From contig NC_083560.1 of NCBI RefSeq assembly GCF_019925205.1, positions 68,151,266 to 68,215,265 on the forward strand: 64,000 nt of DNA, written 5' to 3'. Made by a program: the position numbers and the translations under genes. Position 1 is the stretch's first letter. Every line of letters starts with the position of its first letter. A model generated the notes under the pieces. It ran no database searches, was not told where the DNA came from, and saw only the letters and a program-made list of their open reading frames with translations. Origin of the DNA: Metopolophium dirhodum (Eukaryota; Arthropoda; Insecta; Hemiptera; Aphididae). Positions 25,115 to 35,730 of the stretch are shown here, piece by piece.

Positions 25115-25612
25115 CAAAAAAAAAAAGCAGGAGCGTTAAGTTAGGTTCGCGATAGATTGATTAAAAATATATTGCGTATATTGATAATACATCACTACGC
25201 TACGTATACTATGCATTTATAATTATTATAATTAATAAAATATATTTATAATAAGTATATAATATATATAAGTATTGAACTTTACCTTCGTAGGTAATAT
25301 ATTTTTTGTCACGCCTGCACCGAAAGTTTGGTTTTTGACCGCGTTTGAAGTGTCTTTTCCGTCCAGCTGGCAGTAAAGTGGGAATTCCCATAGTGCCGGG
25401 TGAAAAGGTGGAAATCCTCAAAAGTGCTGGGCGCGTATATCACGCGTATTCCATGCACAACCAGACACTGAAATCTATACCACGGTCCTTACAAAACATA
25501 AACTTTTGGTTATCTAAATCTCATATACATATTATAATCTCCTTGCATGACGCGTAAACATATTTTTTATTTCATGAAATTGTTTCGGTAGAATAATCTG
25601 ATTGTTGCATAT
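25115..25612. other. Flank of the MULE insertion, no gene seen
   Basis: AT-rich to 25300, then a more GC-balanced patch at 25310-25500 that is open on both strands. No motif is recognised. Confidence 0.35.
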
Positions 25613-25620
25613 ATCCCTAT
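25613..25620 (+). repeat. Target-site duplication of the MULE (left)
   Basis: ATCCCTAT here is repeated exactly at 31041-31048 just outside the right terminus. An 8 bp duplication is compatible with MULE insertion (8-10 bp). Confidence 0.75.
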
Positions 25621-25717
25621 GGCTGCGTACGAGTTGATTCCCGGGTACCTGTTTACATGCACCGACACCGTTGAGTTGGTTCCCGGGTCATTAGAGGGTA
25701 CGTACGAGTTGATTCCC
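25621..25717 (+). repeat. MULE left terminal inverted repeat with three internal motifs
   Basis: Contains GAGTTGATTCCCGGG (25631), GAGTTGGTTCCCGGG (25672) and GAGTTGATTCCC (25705). The right end carries the same three in mirror order. Repeated subterminal motifs are likely transposase-binding sites, which is inference from DNA transposons in general. Confidence 0.8.
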
Positions 25718-27050
25718 TATTGTTGTATATCAATTATCAATAGATTGCACGAGTAAAGAGTTTACGACCGTTAAGTGTTCGACCGTCACACACAACTCGC
25801 TTTTATGTCCACCGAGACCACGCGTGAATTTACAAAAAAAAAAAAAAATCATTACACGTCGCACGCGAGAATGCGTGTTGGTCGAACGCTTTATCAAAGA
25901 TTACCGTCATTATTATTACCTACGTATATATATAACGTATATGTTATTTATCATAATAATTGATTTTAGATAGATAGATAGCAGTTTTTATAGTTGAACA
26001 TAATCTAGAATATTAGGAGTGTTCTTGTATTGTTGCAACCATTATTAGGCCAACATAAATTGTGTCGTTGTGTTAAAACTGTTGTGTATTTTTCGAAGTG
26101 TACATTTTTGAATAAATATGGAATTTATATTGAGTGAAAAGTCTAAACCATTAATACCAATAGATGGATATACGTTTTGTTTCTATAAAATGCTAGCAAA
26201 CGATATCCAACGCTGGACTTGTTGCAAGAGTAGCTGTAAGTGTTATTTAAAATCGATAATAATAAGATTATAGAAAGCAACACAGATCATAAGCATGACA
26301 AAATTGACGAAAATATTAGTAAGCGGCAAGCGCTGAGCTTTTAATTCCTTAAAAAGGAAAGCTGTTTAAGATGTTTTTGCGAAGCCTTCAAAATTAATTC
26401 GCAGAGAGTTGAAACACGGAGATATAAGTACTTTAACGAATAATGACTTATCTCTAATACGGCATAATATACATCGAGCTTTCATCCTTCACTGCCAAAA
26501 AGCGCCATGGAAACACACGCAATTTCAGAATCTATGAACTACACAACTAATGACAATGAACAGTTTATATTTGTTATTAATAGCGTGAGTTCTATTATAG
26601 GTTTTTCTACTGAACGTAATTTGAACGTTTTATGTGACGTCACGGACATTTATATGGATAGGACTTTTAATGTCTGCCCTAAGTACTTTACTCAACTTTT
26701 TACCATTCATGGATTTAAAGATGACGTATATATACCACTTGTATTTTTCTTGCTACCCGACAAACAAAAGATCACTTACGAGCTAGCGTTAAAATATTTG
26801 GTTGATCACTGTAGTTTGCACGGTATGACAATCGCACCTGTTCAAGTATTCATAGATTTTGAGATTGCGATTCATATGGCAGTAGAGAGCGTGTGGCCAA
26901 CATCACAAATATTCGAGGGTGCAGATTTCATCTAGCCCAAAGTTGGTGGCGGAAAATTCAGAATCTAGGTCTCTCGGAAATTTACAAAGACACTAGTTCA
27001 GAAAACGAAACCGGTAATTTTTGAAATTATTTTTTGGCCTACCTTTTTTA

Positions 27051-27058
27051 AGGCCAAT
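27051..27058 (+). repeat. Target-site duplication of the hAT (left)
   Basis: AGGCCAAT is repeated exactly at 30273-30280. An 8 bp duplication is the hallmark of hAT insertion. Confidence 0.92.
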
Positions 27059-27089
27059 TAGGGGCGTATTTAGATATTTTTTTTTTTTT

Positions 27090-27104
27090 GGGGGGGGGGG
27101 GGGG
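27090..27104. repeat. Poly-G tract inside the hAT left end
   Basis: Fifteen G residues directly after a poly-T run, mirrored by the G tract at the other end. Confidence 0.85.
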
Positions 27105-27235
27105 CTGTGGTATTTTCTCCAACTAAAATTCCCTAATTCAGCCTATTAAAAATAAGAGTTAGAAAATTACTACACAATTTTAATTTTTGTCATGATTTTT
27201 AATGTTTTCAAAAAATTAATAATGAAATAATATAT

Positions 27236-27254
27236 AATAATAATAATAATAATA
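27236..27254. repeat. TAA trinucleotide run
   Basis: AATAATAATAATAATAATA just beyond the transposase stop codon, inside the hAT. It is simple sequence. Confidence 0.8.
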
Positions 27255-27272
27255 CGATATTAATATAACAAA

Positions 27273-29694
27273 TCAAATCAAATTTAAATTTCTTTCTTTG
27301 CCACTGTTAGCAAATTTATCTAATAAAATGTCATCTGGTACGTCAATGTCTTTATGAATAGCTAAAAGGGCAAGTCCCACTATTCTAGATTCTGAAGTTG
27401 TATTTTTTAAGTACGTTTTGAGTCTTCTCAACGTCGAAAAGCTACGCTCAGTTGTAGCGGTGAACACTGGTATTATAGCTAGTATTTTTAGTAATTCATA
27501 CATGTTTGGATACATAAAATTATCACAGACACTCAAAGCCTCTATAGCAGTTGTGGGCCTTAAGTTGTCTTCAATATTCTTCCACTTAGCTTGCCAAATT
27601 TCGTACTCTGCTTCTATAACGTCATTTAGCCCCGGTAAATCATTTTCATAAAATTCAACAGATTTTTTTAAATAAGAAAATGGTTTTTCAACTACAATAT
27701 TTGGTAAGACATATTGTAATGAAGTTATAGTTTCATTGTGAGGTATAAATCTTTCATTTAATGCCATCATCAAATCGTCCAAGTACGGTATAAAAATAGA
27801 TTTTTTGTAATATTCTTCAATGTTGTTAGATGGTACATTGCTTCTATTTCTTTGACTGCTACAAATACGAGGCATTTTTGGCTCAATATTTAACTTTTCA
27901 GCAACATCTTTGGCTTCTTTATAAATATTGTTAAATTTTAAATCAACGTTTTCTCTTATGGATTGAAACACAGAAATTACACCAGAAACTTGATTAAGAG
28001 CATTAAATAAATCAATATTTTCGCTTTGTAAATATTTCGATAAATTATAAGTATAACTTAATAATTTACTAGACACACAAATAGATATTAAAAAATTTAA
28101 GTTGCAAATACAATGTAAAAGGCTATTAGCTCTTTTTGAAGAATCGGTCCCAGAACATTCACTTTGCACTTCTTCTAATGCAGCTACAACGGGTTCTACA
28201 AATTCTTTAAAAAGTATAACTGCTTCATGGCGTAACACCCAGCGAGTTTCACATAAAGATTTCAATTTTGTAGATTGTGAATTTGGTTTAATTTCTTTTA
28301 TTTTATTTTTTAGGACTGTAGTTCGTTTTGCCGAACTGTTAAAAAAAGAACAGCATTCACTTATTATACCAAAAGCATTTCGAATACCTTGAGATTTTGT
28401 AGCATCCGATAAACAAAGATTTAGTGAGTGTGATACACAATGTGTGTATAATGCTTTTGGGTACATATCTTTAATTATTGCCTGAACACCTCTAAAACGA
28501 CCACGCATTGCTGCAGCCCCGTCGTAACCCTGACCTCGCATTTTATTCAAATCAAAACCAATTTATTTAATGTTTCTTTAATCGTGTTAGCCAAACCTTC
28601 ACCAGATAGATCATATACCGGAACAAATGTAAGAAAATCTTCTCGAATTGAAAAAACCTGCTCGTCAACATAACGAATACATAATGAGAACTGTTCAATT
28701 TGAGAAATATCAGTTGTTTCGTCTGCAAGTATTGTATAAAAATTAGTTTTTGAAACTCTTTCAAGAATTTTTGACTGAATTAAATCACCAAACAAATTTA
28801 TTATTTCGTTTTGTATAAGTGGACTTGTATACATAGATTTACAACCACTAGTTTCCAAATGTTCTTTTAACACGTTGTCACCATTTTTCGAGCGATTTCG
28901 AAGCAAACAACGGAAATTACCATCGTTATTTTTTGGTTCTTCTAAAGAAATTCTACCAGAATCGTCGTGCCCCGTAACGCTATTTGCTGTCTACCACATA
29001 ACCGAATTGTTTGAATAATTGGCTTAAGTTTTGCGCGATTTTTTATAACTTCATCTTTTCGTTTACTATTTAATTGTACTAATATATTATCTTGTTTTTT
29101 TTCTAAAATTGCTTTTATGTTGTCAGCAGTAAGTAACGAATTTTTATGGTAATCATTTTTTTCGTGATTTCTAAAGTCTTCCAATGCGTCTTTTAACTTT
29201 GTCAAGGGTTTCAAAACAAGTTTACCTAACTTTTCATGTGATCCCTTACCAACCTGATTTAAATTTAAGAACAGTACACAGAATTTACAAAATAAACCCT
29301 CTTTTAATTTTGAATATGCTAACCATTTGAAAGTTTCAAGCCATTTAATTTGAAATTTACGTTTATATTTTCCACTATTATCATAGGGGAAATTAAAGTT
29401 TGAATCGGGTGTCCATACGTTTTGCAAAATTGAAACTTTCTCTTCGTCACTTAAATTATTCTTACATTCAACATAACCTCCTATATCAAACTTAGAATCT
29501 AAACATTTTAAACTAGGTTCAATTACCGGAGAAATAACTGGTGGACTTGGAGCTGTTTTTTCTGTTTCAAGTGTTGCCATAATGTTATCATCTTGTAAAA
29601 CATTTGATGTAGATTGAACTGTATCATCGACGGATTCGGTGGACTGTTTAGATTTTTTATAAAAATGCAATAATGATTGTTGAGTTCTTTTCAT
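27273..29694 (-). pseudogene. hAT transposase, ZMYM1/TTF-DUF4371 type, two frameshifts
   Basis: Starting at an ATG at 29694 (MKRTQQSLLHFYKKSKQ), the protein reads in three frames of about 250, 130 and 420 residues, close to the usual 700-850 of this family. Domains in order: a TTF-type zinc finger (WLETFKWLAYSKLKEGLFCK, FCKFC, then HEKNDYH) at roughly residues 110-190; the DUF4371 region (IRLCGRQQIALRG) near 230; the RNase-H-like catalytic core with LADETTDIS (first Asp) and RGQGYDGAAAM; and the C-terminal hAT dimerisation block FTATTERSFSTLRRLKTYLK with the catalytic Glu. One shift falls near 28960-28970, after IALRG, and another near 28550-28560, before FDLNKMRGQGYDG. Each looks like a single-base change. 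Otherwise the frame is clean, so the copy is fairly recent. The chosen ATG is the first in frame that gives the family's usual KR-rich start. Confidence 0.9.
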
Positions 29695-30258
29695 TATGCT
29701 TAGGTGTATTATTATTATTTTATTTAACCAACAAATAAAAACACTCGTCACAATCTACTGTCTTAGTAGTTAGTAGGTACGTACTACGTGCGATACTAAA
29801 CGTCGTATATATCAGACAACAAAATATTTAATAAATATTAAAATATTTAATAATAGCGACTATAATATAACAGCCGGCCGTCGTCGTCACAACTTCTCGG
29901 AAATATTTTTAGCTGATACCGGCTCGTAATGCTCGTATAATTATTGTACGGTGATTGAAACGCGACAACGCGTGTATAATATCAGTAAATCAAATAAAAT
30001 TACGATAATTCAGCAGTACCGCACGTCAAAATTAAGCATTATGTACCGAACTCAAAGATATAATCGTTACGATCAAAATCGTCATTGACACATTATAATA
30101 TGAATAACTCGTTTGTTGTTAATAATAATTCTTTATAAAATTATATTGAACTTTTACGATTTTACATCTAGTAGAACATAATAAGTAGACTTAATAAACA
30201 ATTCCTAGATTTCGGGGGGGGGGGGGGGGAGGGGCTGAAGCCCCCTCGGCCACCCCCA
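29695..30258. other. hAT non-coding upstream region
   Basis: AT-rich sequence between the transposase start and the right terminal repeat, with a GC-richer patch GCCGGCCGTCGTCGTCAC at about 29872-29889. It presumably contains the transposase promoter, but no clear TATA box can be singled out. Confidence 0.4.
30214..30248. repeat. Poly-G tract and GC hairpin at hAT right end
   Basis: Sixteen G residues, then AGGGGCTGAAGCCCCCTC, which folds into a short stem around CTGAAG. Subterminal hairpins of this kind recur in hAT elements. Confidence 0.75.
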
Positions 30259-30272
30259 TAAATACGCCCCTG

Positions 30273-30280
30273 AGGCCAAT
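30273..30280 (+). repeat. Target-site duplication of the hAT (right)
   Basis: AGGCCAAT, identical to 27051-27058. After it the MULE frame continues. Confidence 0.92.
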
Positions 30281-30720
30281 AGAAGTTATCGATTGCTTTA
30301 CAGACGAGTTGATAACAATTCGACCAACAGGTGACGAAAGAATTGAAGAGTTTATGGACTACGTATTTGATAATTATATTTCTCCAGAAGCTAGTTTTCC
30401 ATCAAGTATATGGGCTCAATTCTCAACTACTTTAAATAGAACTACGAATAGTTGTGAGAGTTTTCATTCTAAGCTCAACAGTTGTTCCTATAGTGGGCAC
30501 CCAAATATTTTTGTATTTATAAATGAGCTGTTAGAAGTACAATCAGAAACGTATATTAAATGCAGGAGTAATGGAACTAAGAAATCTAAAAAATAACGAG
30601 AAAAAACCAATTTTTTAAGAGAAGAGTTGTCACTGTATACTGGTAATCTCATTACCAGATACCAATTTATAAAAACAATGTGTTACAAATGTTTACCAAA
30701 TTACTAAATTTTGTTTTTTT

Positions 30721-30833
30721 ACCTAGTCACTACTAAATGTTTTTAATAATAATTTTTTACCTAATTACTACTAAATGTTTTTAATAATAATTTTTTACCT
30801 AATTACTACTAAACGTGTTTAATAATAATAAAT
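30721..30833 (+). repeat. 38 bp tandem repeat, about 3 copies
   Basis: Unit beginning ACCTAATTACTACTAAATG and ending in AATAATAATTTTTT, repeated at 30721, 30759 and 30797, with the third copy diverging at its 3' half. It lies in the MULE 3' non-coding region. Confidence 0.85.
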
Positions 30834-30954
30834 ATAATATAATTCAATAAATAACTTATCTTGTCAGCCAACCTCCTTGTGGTGTTTCTTGGGTTATGCT
30901 ATAACCTAATATGCTGAATATTTTACTAAATATTGAATAAAATATATAATGACC

Positions 30955-31040
30955 TGAGAATCAACTCGTACGTACCTCTTAATGACCCGGGAATCAACTA
31001 ATACATGAGAAAGGTCTCGGGAATCAACTCACCTATTGCG
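30955..31040 (-). repeat. MULE right terminal inverted repeat
   Basis: Carries reverse-complement copies of GAGTTGATTCCCGGG at three places (about 30955-30969, 30988-31002 and 31016-31030) with the GGTCATTA spacer, mirroring the left end with moderate divergence. Confidence 0.8.
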
Positions 31041-31048
31041 ATCCCTAT
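31041..31048 (+). repeat. Target-site duplication of the MULE (right)
   Basis: ATCCCTAT, identical to 25613-25620. Confidence 0.75.
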
Positions 31049-31206
31049 ATAGGTAGTGATTTACCTTTGCCGTGATTACAATTTTTTTGTGCGTCGCGTT
31101 TAGTATGGACTAGGTAATAGAAAACGGATATAACGCGAGGATTTGAAACAGCGTAATAAAATCTGCATATTATGCATTTATAATTATTATAATTTATAAA
31201 TTATAA

Positions 31207-31437
31207 GAATTTGGTGACTTTAACATCAATTTTAATGACAAGAAATCAGAAACTTTTAAAACTTTCCTTATGGACACATTCAATTTACATATGATAAACT
31301 ATCCAGCAAAATCTACAGCGAGAGATGACACCACTATCGACGCAGTATTTTCAAGATATTTGGAAAAAATTACATTACAAACATACGTATCATATTTCAG
31401 TAATCACAGGCCTGTAATTTCGATTGTTGAAAATTAA
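31207..31437 (+). pseudogene. C-terminal fragment of an endonuclease/exonuclease/phosphatase-fold protein
   Basis: A clean 76-residue frame begins EFGDFNINFNDKKSETFK and runs through STARDDTTIDAVFSR to YFSNHRPVISIVEN and a TAA. GDFNI and the terminal S(D/N)H(R/K)P block are the conserved metal and catalytic motifs of AP-endonuclease-like (EEP) domains of non-LTR elements and Helentrons. The Asp of the usual SDH is Asn here, a change likely to harm activity. The frame ends straight after the domain, where a LINE would continue into reverse transcriptase. Helentrons carry this domain at the C-terminus, which makes that origin more likely. Nothing recognisable precedes it, so it is a fragment. 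Confidence 0.65.
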
Positions 31438-34257
31438 ATAGTATGTAATAATAATAATTTTTATTTTCATTTATTTTTCCCATATTGATATTTACTTATA
31501 AATTAGGTACAACCTCCTAACAAGACTTAAATCTTGAAGATACAGGTGAAAATCCTCTCACCTCTACTCAAAAATCACAAAATAATAATACTAATTAGTA
31601 TATAAGTTACCAATCTTCATCAAAGACGTACATCAGACTAAATTAAATTAACCTAAATCTAATATTATGAAAAATCATTGTTTTATCTCAAAACCTCTCA
31701 AAACTGTTATCGATAACTACCGTTGAATTATAGATCTTCTTAAAAACTAACCCTGTGCTCAATTTTATACATAGGTACCAATTACGAAATCAAAAACCAT
31801 TTCCTGTTGATATAAGAAACTGTGAGACTGCATTATCATTATTAGAATATTAGTATATTACTTAATTTATTACAATAGTACAATAAATAAATTTGACATC
31901 AGAAATTTCAAAAAAGAAAATTATGAATAAATTGATACAGGTTAGCCCAGAGATACTCAAACAATTTTTGCATGTACCACTCATGTGTATTACTATAACG
32001 CATCGGTCGTGTACCATTTTCGAATAAAAATAGAACTATTTAAAAAATGTCATTACATATTTAACAATAATAATTTTAGTACATTGAACAGTATATTTAA
32101 ATTTAATAAATATTCACGCAAAACATGAAATATTATTATATCCTTTAAAAACATTAATACAAATATTATTTTATCCGTACCATACCAGCACACGGCCTTC
32201 CTTGTACCGCCATGTAGTCTCCCCACCAGTTGCAGTTGTGGGTGTAATCGTAGGATTACACTGTTAGAGGAAGCTACCCATTATAGTAGCATATTTTTGA
32301 AAACAGGTAAGATTGTTTAAAAAAATAAGTAACACGACACTTACCATATTGACATATGTCATCAGTGTTACAAATGAAACATCTATGTATAATGTATTGT
32401 TACATCCAATGGCCATAGCTGCCACGGATAATTTGTTTAATAAAAAAACAGTATAGTAAATATTAACTTTAGAATATGTATTATTTTGATTGGGTGGATT
32501 AAGTTTTGGATTTTGTGTTTATTTTATTCTGGCTGCTGAGATATTTTCTTTAAATTTCTCGCCATTTAAAAAAATTATATTAAACAAATATTAGACAAAT
32601 ACATAACGTTTAGAATCATGTTATTATTGATTGTCAATAACATAGGTAAGTGTTATTTTTATACGTGCAAGGTATGTTCTACTTCTTATCTTTTTTCTAC
32701 ACTTAGAGAAACTACACAAACACTTACAGAAAATATAATTTAAAAAATATGTAGATAAAAATGTTAATTTAACTAAATAAATACTCAAACAGGCATATAT
32801 AGCTGTTGATTAGTTTGATCATACATTACAATTGTACTTTATTTTGTAGTACAATCATATTATACTAATATATTATCATTTATAAATAAAATATACCTAT
32901 TATCTTATTATTGTTTTATTATTATAACAGGATGAACATATAATATTGTTGAACAGAAAATGTCCATACCAATTACAAATTAAAATGTTTTAATTTCAAA
33001 ATGTGAAATATAATAAACTGAAAAATCCATTAAAATATACGTGTGCACTGTTACTGTACCTATATGTAGAGCGGAGCAGTGCATTTATCATAAATTGGAA
33101 ATCGCAACAGATTATAATATTTTACGAGACCCCGTGATGCCGTGGCCGTCACGTAAATATAGTAACAAAACTTTGTAGTTTGTGGTGATTTTCACAAATT
33201 GTATGAAAATTGTTTAACCAAAAACGAATAATTATTAATGAAATGGCTTTGAACAGTACAATGGAGGTATCGTGAAAGTCCCATGGCCCGTTAACTCAAT
33301 ACATCATGACATCAGTATTTTAGTAGGTTGATGATTGTTAGATTGTTTTTTAAAAGGCTAATGAGGGGTTGTATACTTACGTAGTACACAATCACCTGTC
33401 AGTTGCCACTTTATCAATCGATAATGAGTTAATTGTTCAGATATGATTTAGAGACTCATGATAAGGCCATTTAATTTTTGTGAACCATTTAAATTATACA
33501 ACCTAATATAATATAAGTTATATTTAACAAGTGTATTATATAGTAGCGTCTTACTATATTTATAATAAATAAGTTGTTTGGTTATAATAAGTGTGTAAGT
33601 TATAACTGATTGTATTCACCTTTTTATAACATTTTTCTTCAATTTAATTTTCTAATTAATTAAATAAATATAGGTATTGACCAATGGCCAAGATGCATTT
33701 AAAGACGTTCTTTTATTTTTTATATTTTTAATTAAATTGACTAACAATCACAAAATAAAATTACTAGATTTATTAAATCAATTCAATATATATTTTACCA
33801 ACGTTGTAAATATTTTATTATTGTTGAATATGGACTATAGTAGTCCCCTTTCACAATCAATTTGATCTAATATATAAATTTAACTCTGGGTCATTTAATA
33901 TTTATTGCATTATTTAATAAATTATTAACACAATACTGAATATATCTACCTGCTCCTATAATTTCAATTTAACCGTTTATCTTGGTGAATTCAAAACGTC
34001 TATAAGTTGGTATGTAAGGTATGTTTTACTGTCTCTATCTAGCTACATCATATATACACCATAGTTTGTCGCCAAGCTCGTAAATACTAAGTTTGTAGAG
34101 CTAACCATAACGCAGCCCCTGCTTTTGTCTTTCACCCCACCGAATTCATGTCATACTCAATTGTTCCATTATTTGCTACAATATTTAATACTACTGCATA
34201 TTTAGTATACGATACGCTCAGATAGTAATAATTTTTCATATATTCTACTAATTTTAA
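31438..34257. other. AT-rich DNA, no gene seen
   Basis: No coding frame of interest. 31500-31620 may be worn 3' sequence of the preceding element. 32242-32261 forms a perfect small stem (GTGTAATC / GATTACAC). 33060-33180 is slightly more GC-rich. Confidence 0.4.
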
Positions 34258-35228
34258 AAAGGTGGGCAAATGGGCACCGTTCTACTGTACAGTACTAGAG
34301 TGGTCATTGTAATGGATGTGTTAATCTGGAATTCAATCATTATTCATTGTAGGTATACTAAAAACGATACTGAGCCAAGACGGTCTGTCAACGGTCAACC
34401 TATAATTATTAAGTATATTTTATGATATTATTGTAATTTATTTTAGTATTATACATTAATATTTTTGATAATACATTAATACAGTATAGGTAAAATTAAT
34501 TTTTGACAAAAAAAATTGCATTTGAATATGTCATAGTGTGTAATGTGTATACAATGTAACAATATGGTACAACAATTTCAAGTACCCACAAATTATAATT
34601 GTAAATTTCAACAAAATAACTAAAACCGTTATCCTTCGTTTTAATATCTAATTTCGTCCAAATTTGAACTTAAAATATCTAAAAACAAAACTGAGTATAA
34701 TATATATTTTAGTTTTTTTTACAGTATGAACTATTTATGAGAATCCTTGTTTCAATTTTTTAACTACAAAATTATTTGCAAATATCCAGACTTTGTTGAA
34801 TTTTGTTAAAATTCAAACCTTAAATGCTTATAAAAAACCTTACCTACGTATTTTTAATATTTTTAAACAGCTGTTATTATATTTTGAAGATAATTGACCC
34901 CACAAAAAAAATTGTATCATATCACAAAATTATGAAGTAAACATTTGGGTTTGATTCAAGTATCTACGGTTATTTCTTTTGGAATTACTACCTACAAAAT
35001 AAGAAAACTTTTCAATTAGAATTCGATTATTTACGGGTAAATATCCAATTTCACAACAATTTGAACTTCATACGCTCATAAAAAATTATTGTGGATTTAG
35101 GAAAGTCCAACTTTTTTTTAATTTCCACCAACAACCATGAGGAACCTCATAATAAATTTTCAAGTTTTTATGGACAATAATTTAAAAAAACTAATAAAAA
35201 TCAAAAATGTATTATGCTTATAAATAGC
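34258..35228 (+). repeat. Dispersed aphid-type repeat family, copy A
   Basis: It begins with AAAGGTGGGCAAATGGGCAC, then a CTGTACAGTA word, an ATTCAAT core, AAAACGATACTGAGCCAAGACG and GTCTGTCAAC. The body has AATTTCGTCCAAATTTGAACT (34660), TTTTTAACTACAAAATTAT and CAATTTGAACTTCATACGCT (35060). Each of these has a counterpart in the copies at 48.7, 52.5 and 54.4 kb. There is no open frame of significance. I know this family as an unclassified high-copy repeat, so its mechanism is not assigned. Confidence 0.65.
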
Positions 35229-35730
35229 TAAAAAAGCGGGAAAGTAAAGCTCTGCTGTACAATAGGTTACAAGTGGGTCAATGTATAATGGGTTGTATTA
35301 AACTTGAATTCGATGATATAATATCATCGTATAAGAAAAACGTTTCTGAACGGAGACGGTTTGTCAGTCTGGATATTTTATATTGTTATTATTTATTATA
35401 GCCTGTAAGTTAAATTGATATTATAATATTATAATTTTTTATTCATTGCTACGGTGATAAACAAAACGTTAGAAATTAAAATTCCATTTTTAGTGGTTTT
35501 TTGAAATTTGTTGGTGGCATTAAATAAATATTGAGAAAATCGAAAAATGACCTCTTTAAAGTACCATCTTGATTCAATTTTCTAAAAGATAAGGTACTAT
35601 ATGTTGAAATCAGAGTACTCCTTCTGGTAGAAATTTTGTATACAGCTATACAGAATTAAAAAAAAATAAAAATAAACACCATTGTAAAACCATACTAGCT
35701 TCCTCGCTCCGCTCAGAATCTAAAAGAGTC
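35229..35730 (+). repeat. Dispersed repeat family, copy B
   Basis: Runs from AAAAAGCGGGAAAGTAAAGC through GTATAATGGGTTGTATTAAA and GATATAATATCATCG to TTTCTGAACGGAGACGG (35343), then a body and a closing CTCCGCTCAGAATCTAAAA (35707). The end motif is nearly the reverse complement of the opening TTCTGAACGGAG, giving a 14 bp inverted pair about 370 bases apart. It matches copy E at 54.4-54.9 kb along most of its length. Confidence 0.75.

Larger units (their letters stand above)
27059..30272 (-). mobile_element. Autonomous-type hAT transposon, 3.2 kb, nested in the MULE
   Basis: The left terminus TAGGGGCGTATTTA (27059) and right terminus TAAATACGCCCCTG (ending 30272) are inverted repeats differing at one base, flanked by AGGCCAAT duplications. 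Each end has a G tract on the plus strand just inside (15 G at 27090-27104, 16 G at 30214-30229). The right end also carries a GC hairpin, GAGGGGCTGAAGCCCCCTC, at about 30230-30248. The transposase gene lies on the minus strand, opposite to the host MULE. Confidence 0.95.
26118..30596 (+). pseudogene. MULE transposase with N-terminal FLYWCH finger, broken
   Basis: An ATG at 26118 opens 51 codons (to a stop at 26271) that match the FLYWCH zinc finger: PIDGYTFCFYK, then RWTCCKSSCKCYLK with Cys positions kept. Downstream, after frame changes, 26400-26500 reads like the linker (KLIRRELKHGDISTLTNND). The frame 26507-26935 gives the MULE DDE core: MDRTFNVCPKYF with the first Asp, IPLVFFLLPDK, and VFIDFEIAIHMAV with the second Asp. 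A one-base shift near 26920 continues it as CRFHLAQSWWRKIQ. The hAT insertion follows at 27051-27058. Ignoring the insert, the frame runs straight across into 30281 onwards (FTDELITIRPTGDERIEEFM) and ends at 30596. There are at least three frame breaks plus the insertion, so it is not functional. It would act by cutting and pasting DNA in the nucleus. Confidence 0.85.
25621..31040 (+). mobile_element. MULE (FLYWCH-type) DNA transposon, interrupted by a hAT
   Basis: The element is bounded by ATCCCTAT duplications. Each end carries three copies of a GAGTTGATTCCCGGG motif in mirrored orientation: 25631, 25672 and 25705 on the left, and the complementary copies near 31016-31030, 30988-31002 and 30955-30969 on the right. 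The inner copies on each side are joined by GGTCATTA...GTACGTACGAG. Between the ends lie a FLYWCH zinc finger, MULE transposase fragments and a 38 bp tandem repeat. A 3214 bp hAT plus its 8 bp duplication sits in the transposase region, so the unoccupied element would be about 2.2 kb. Confidence 0.85.

Noticed and set aside
25211..31192. Shared 23-mer ATGCATTTATAATTATTATAATT at 25211 and 31170, on both sides of the MULE
   Set aside because: It lies well outside the MULE ends and is low-complexity AT sequence, so coincidence is likely.
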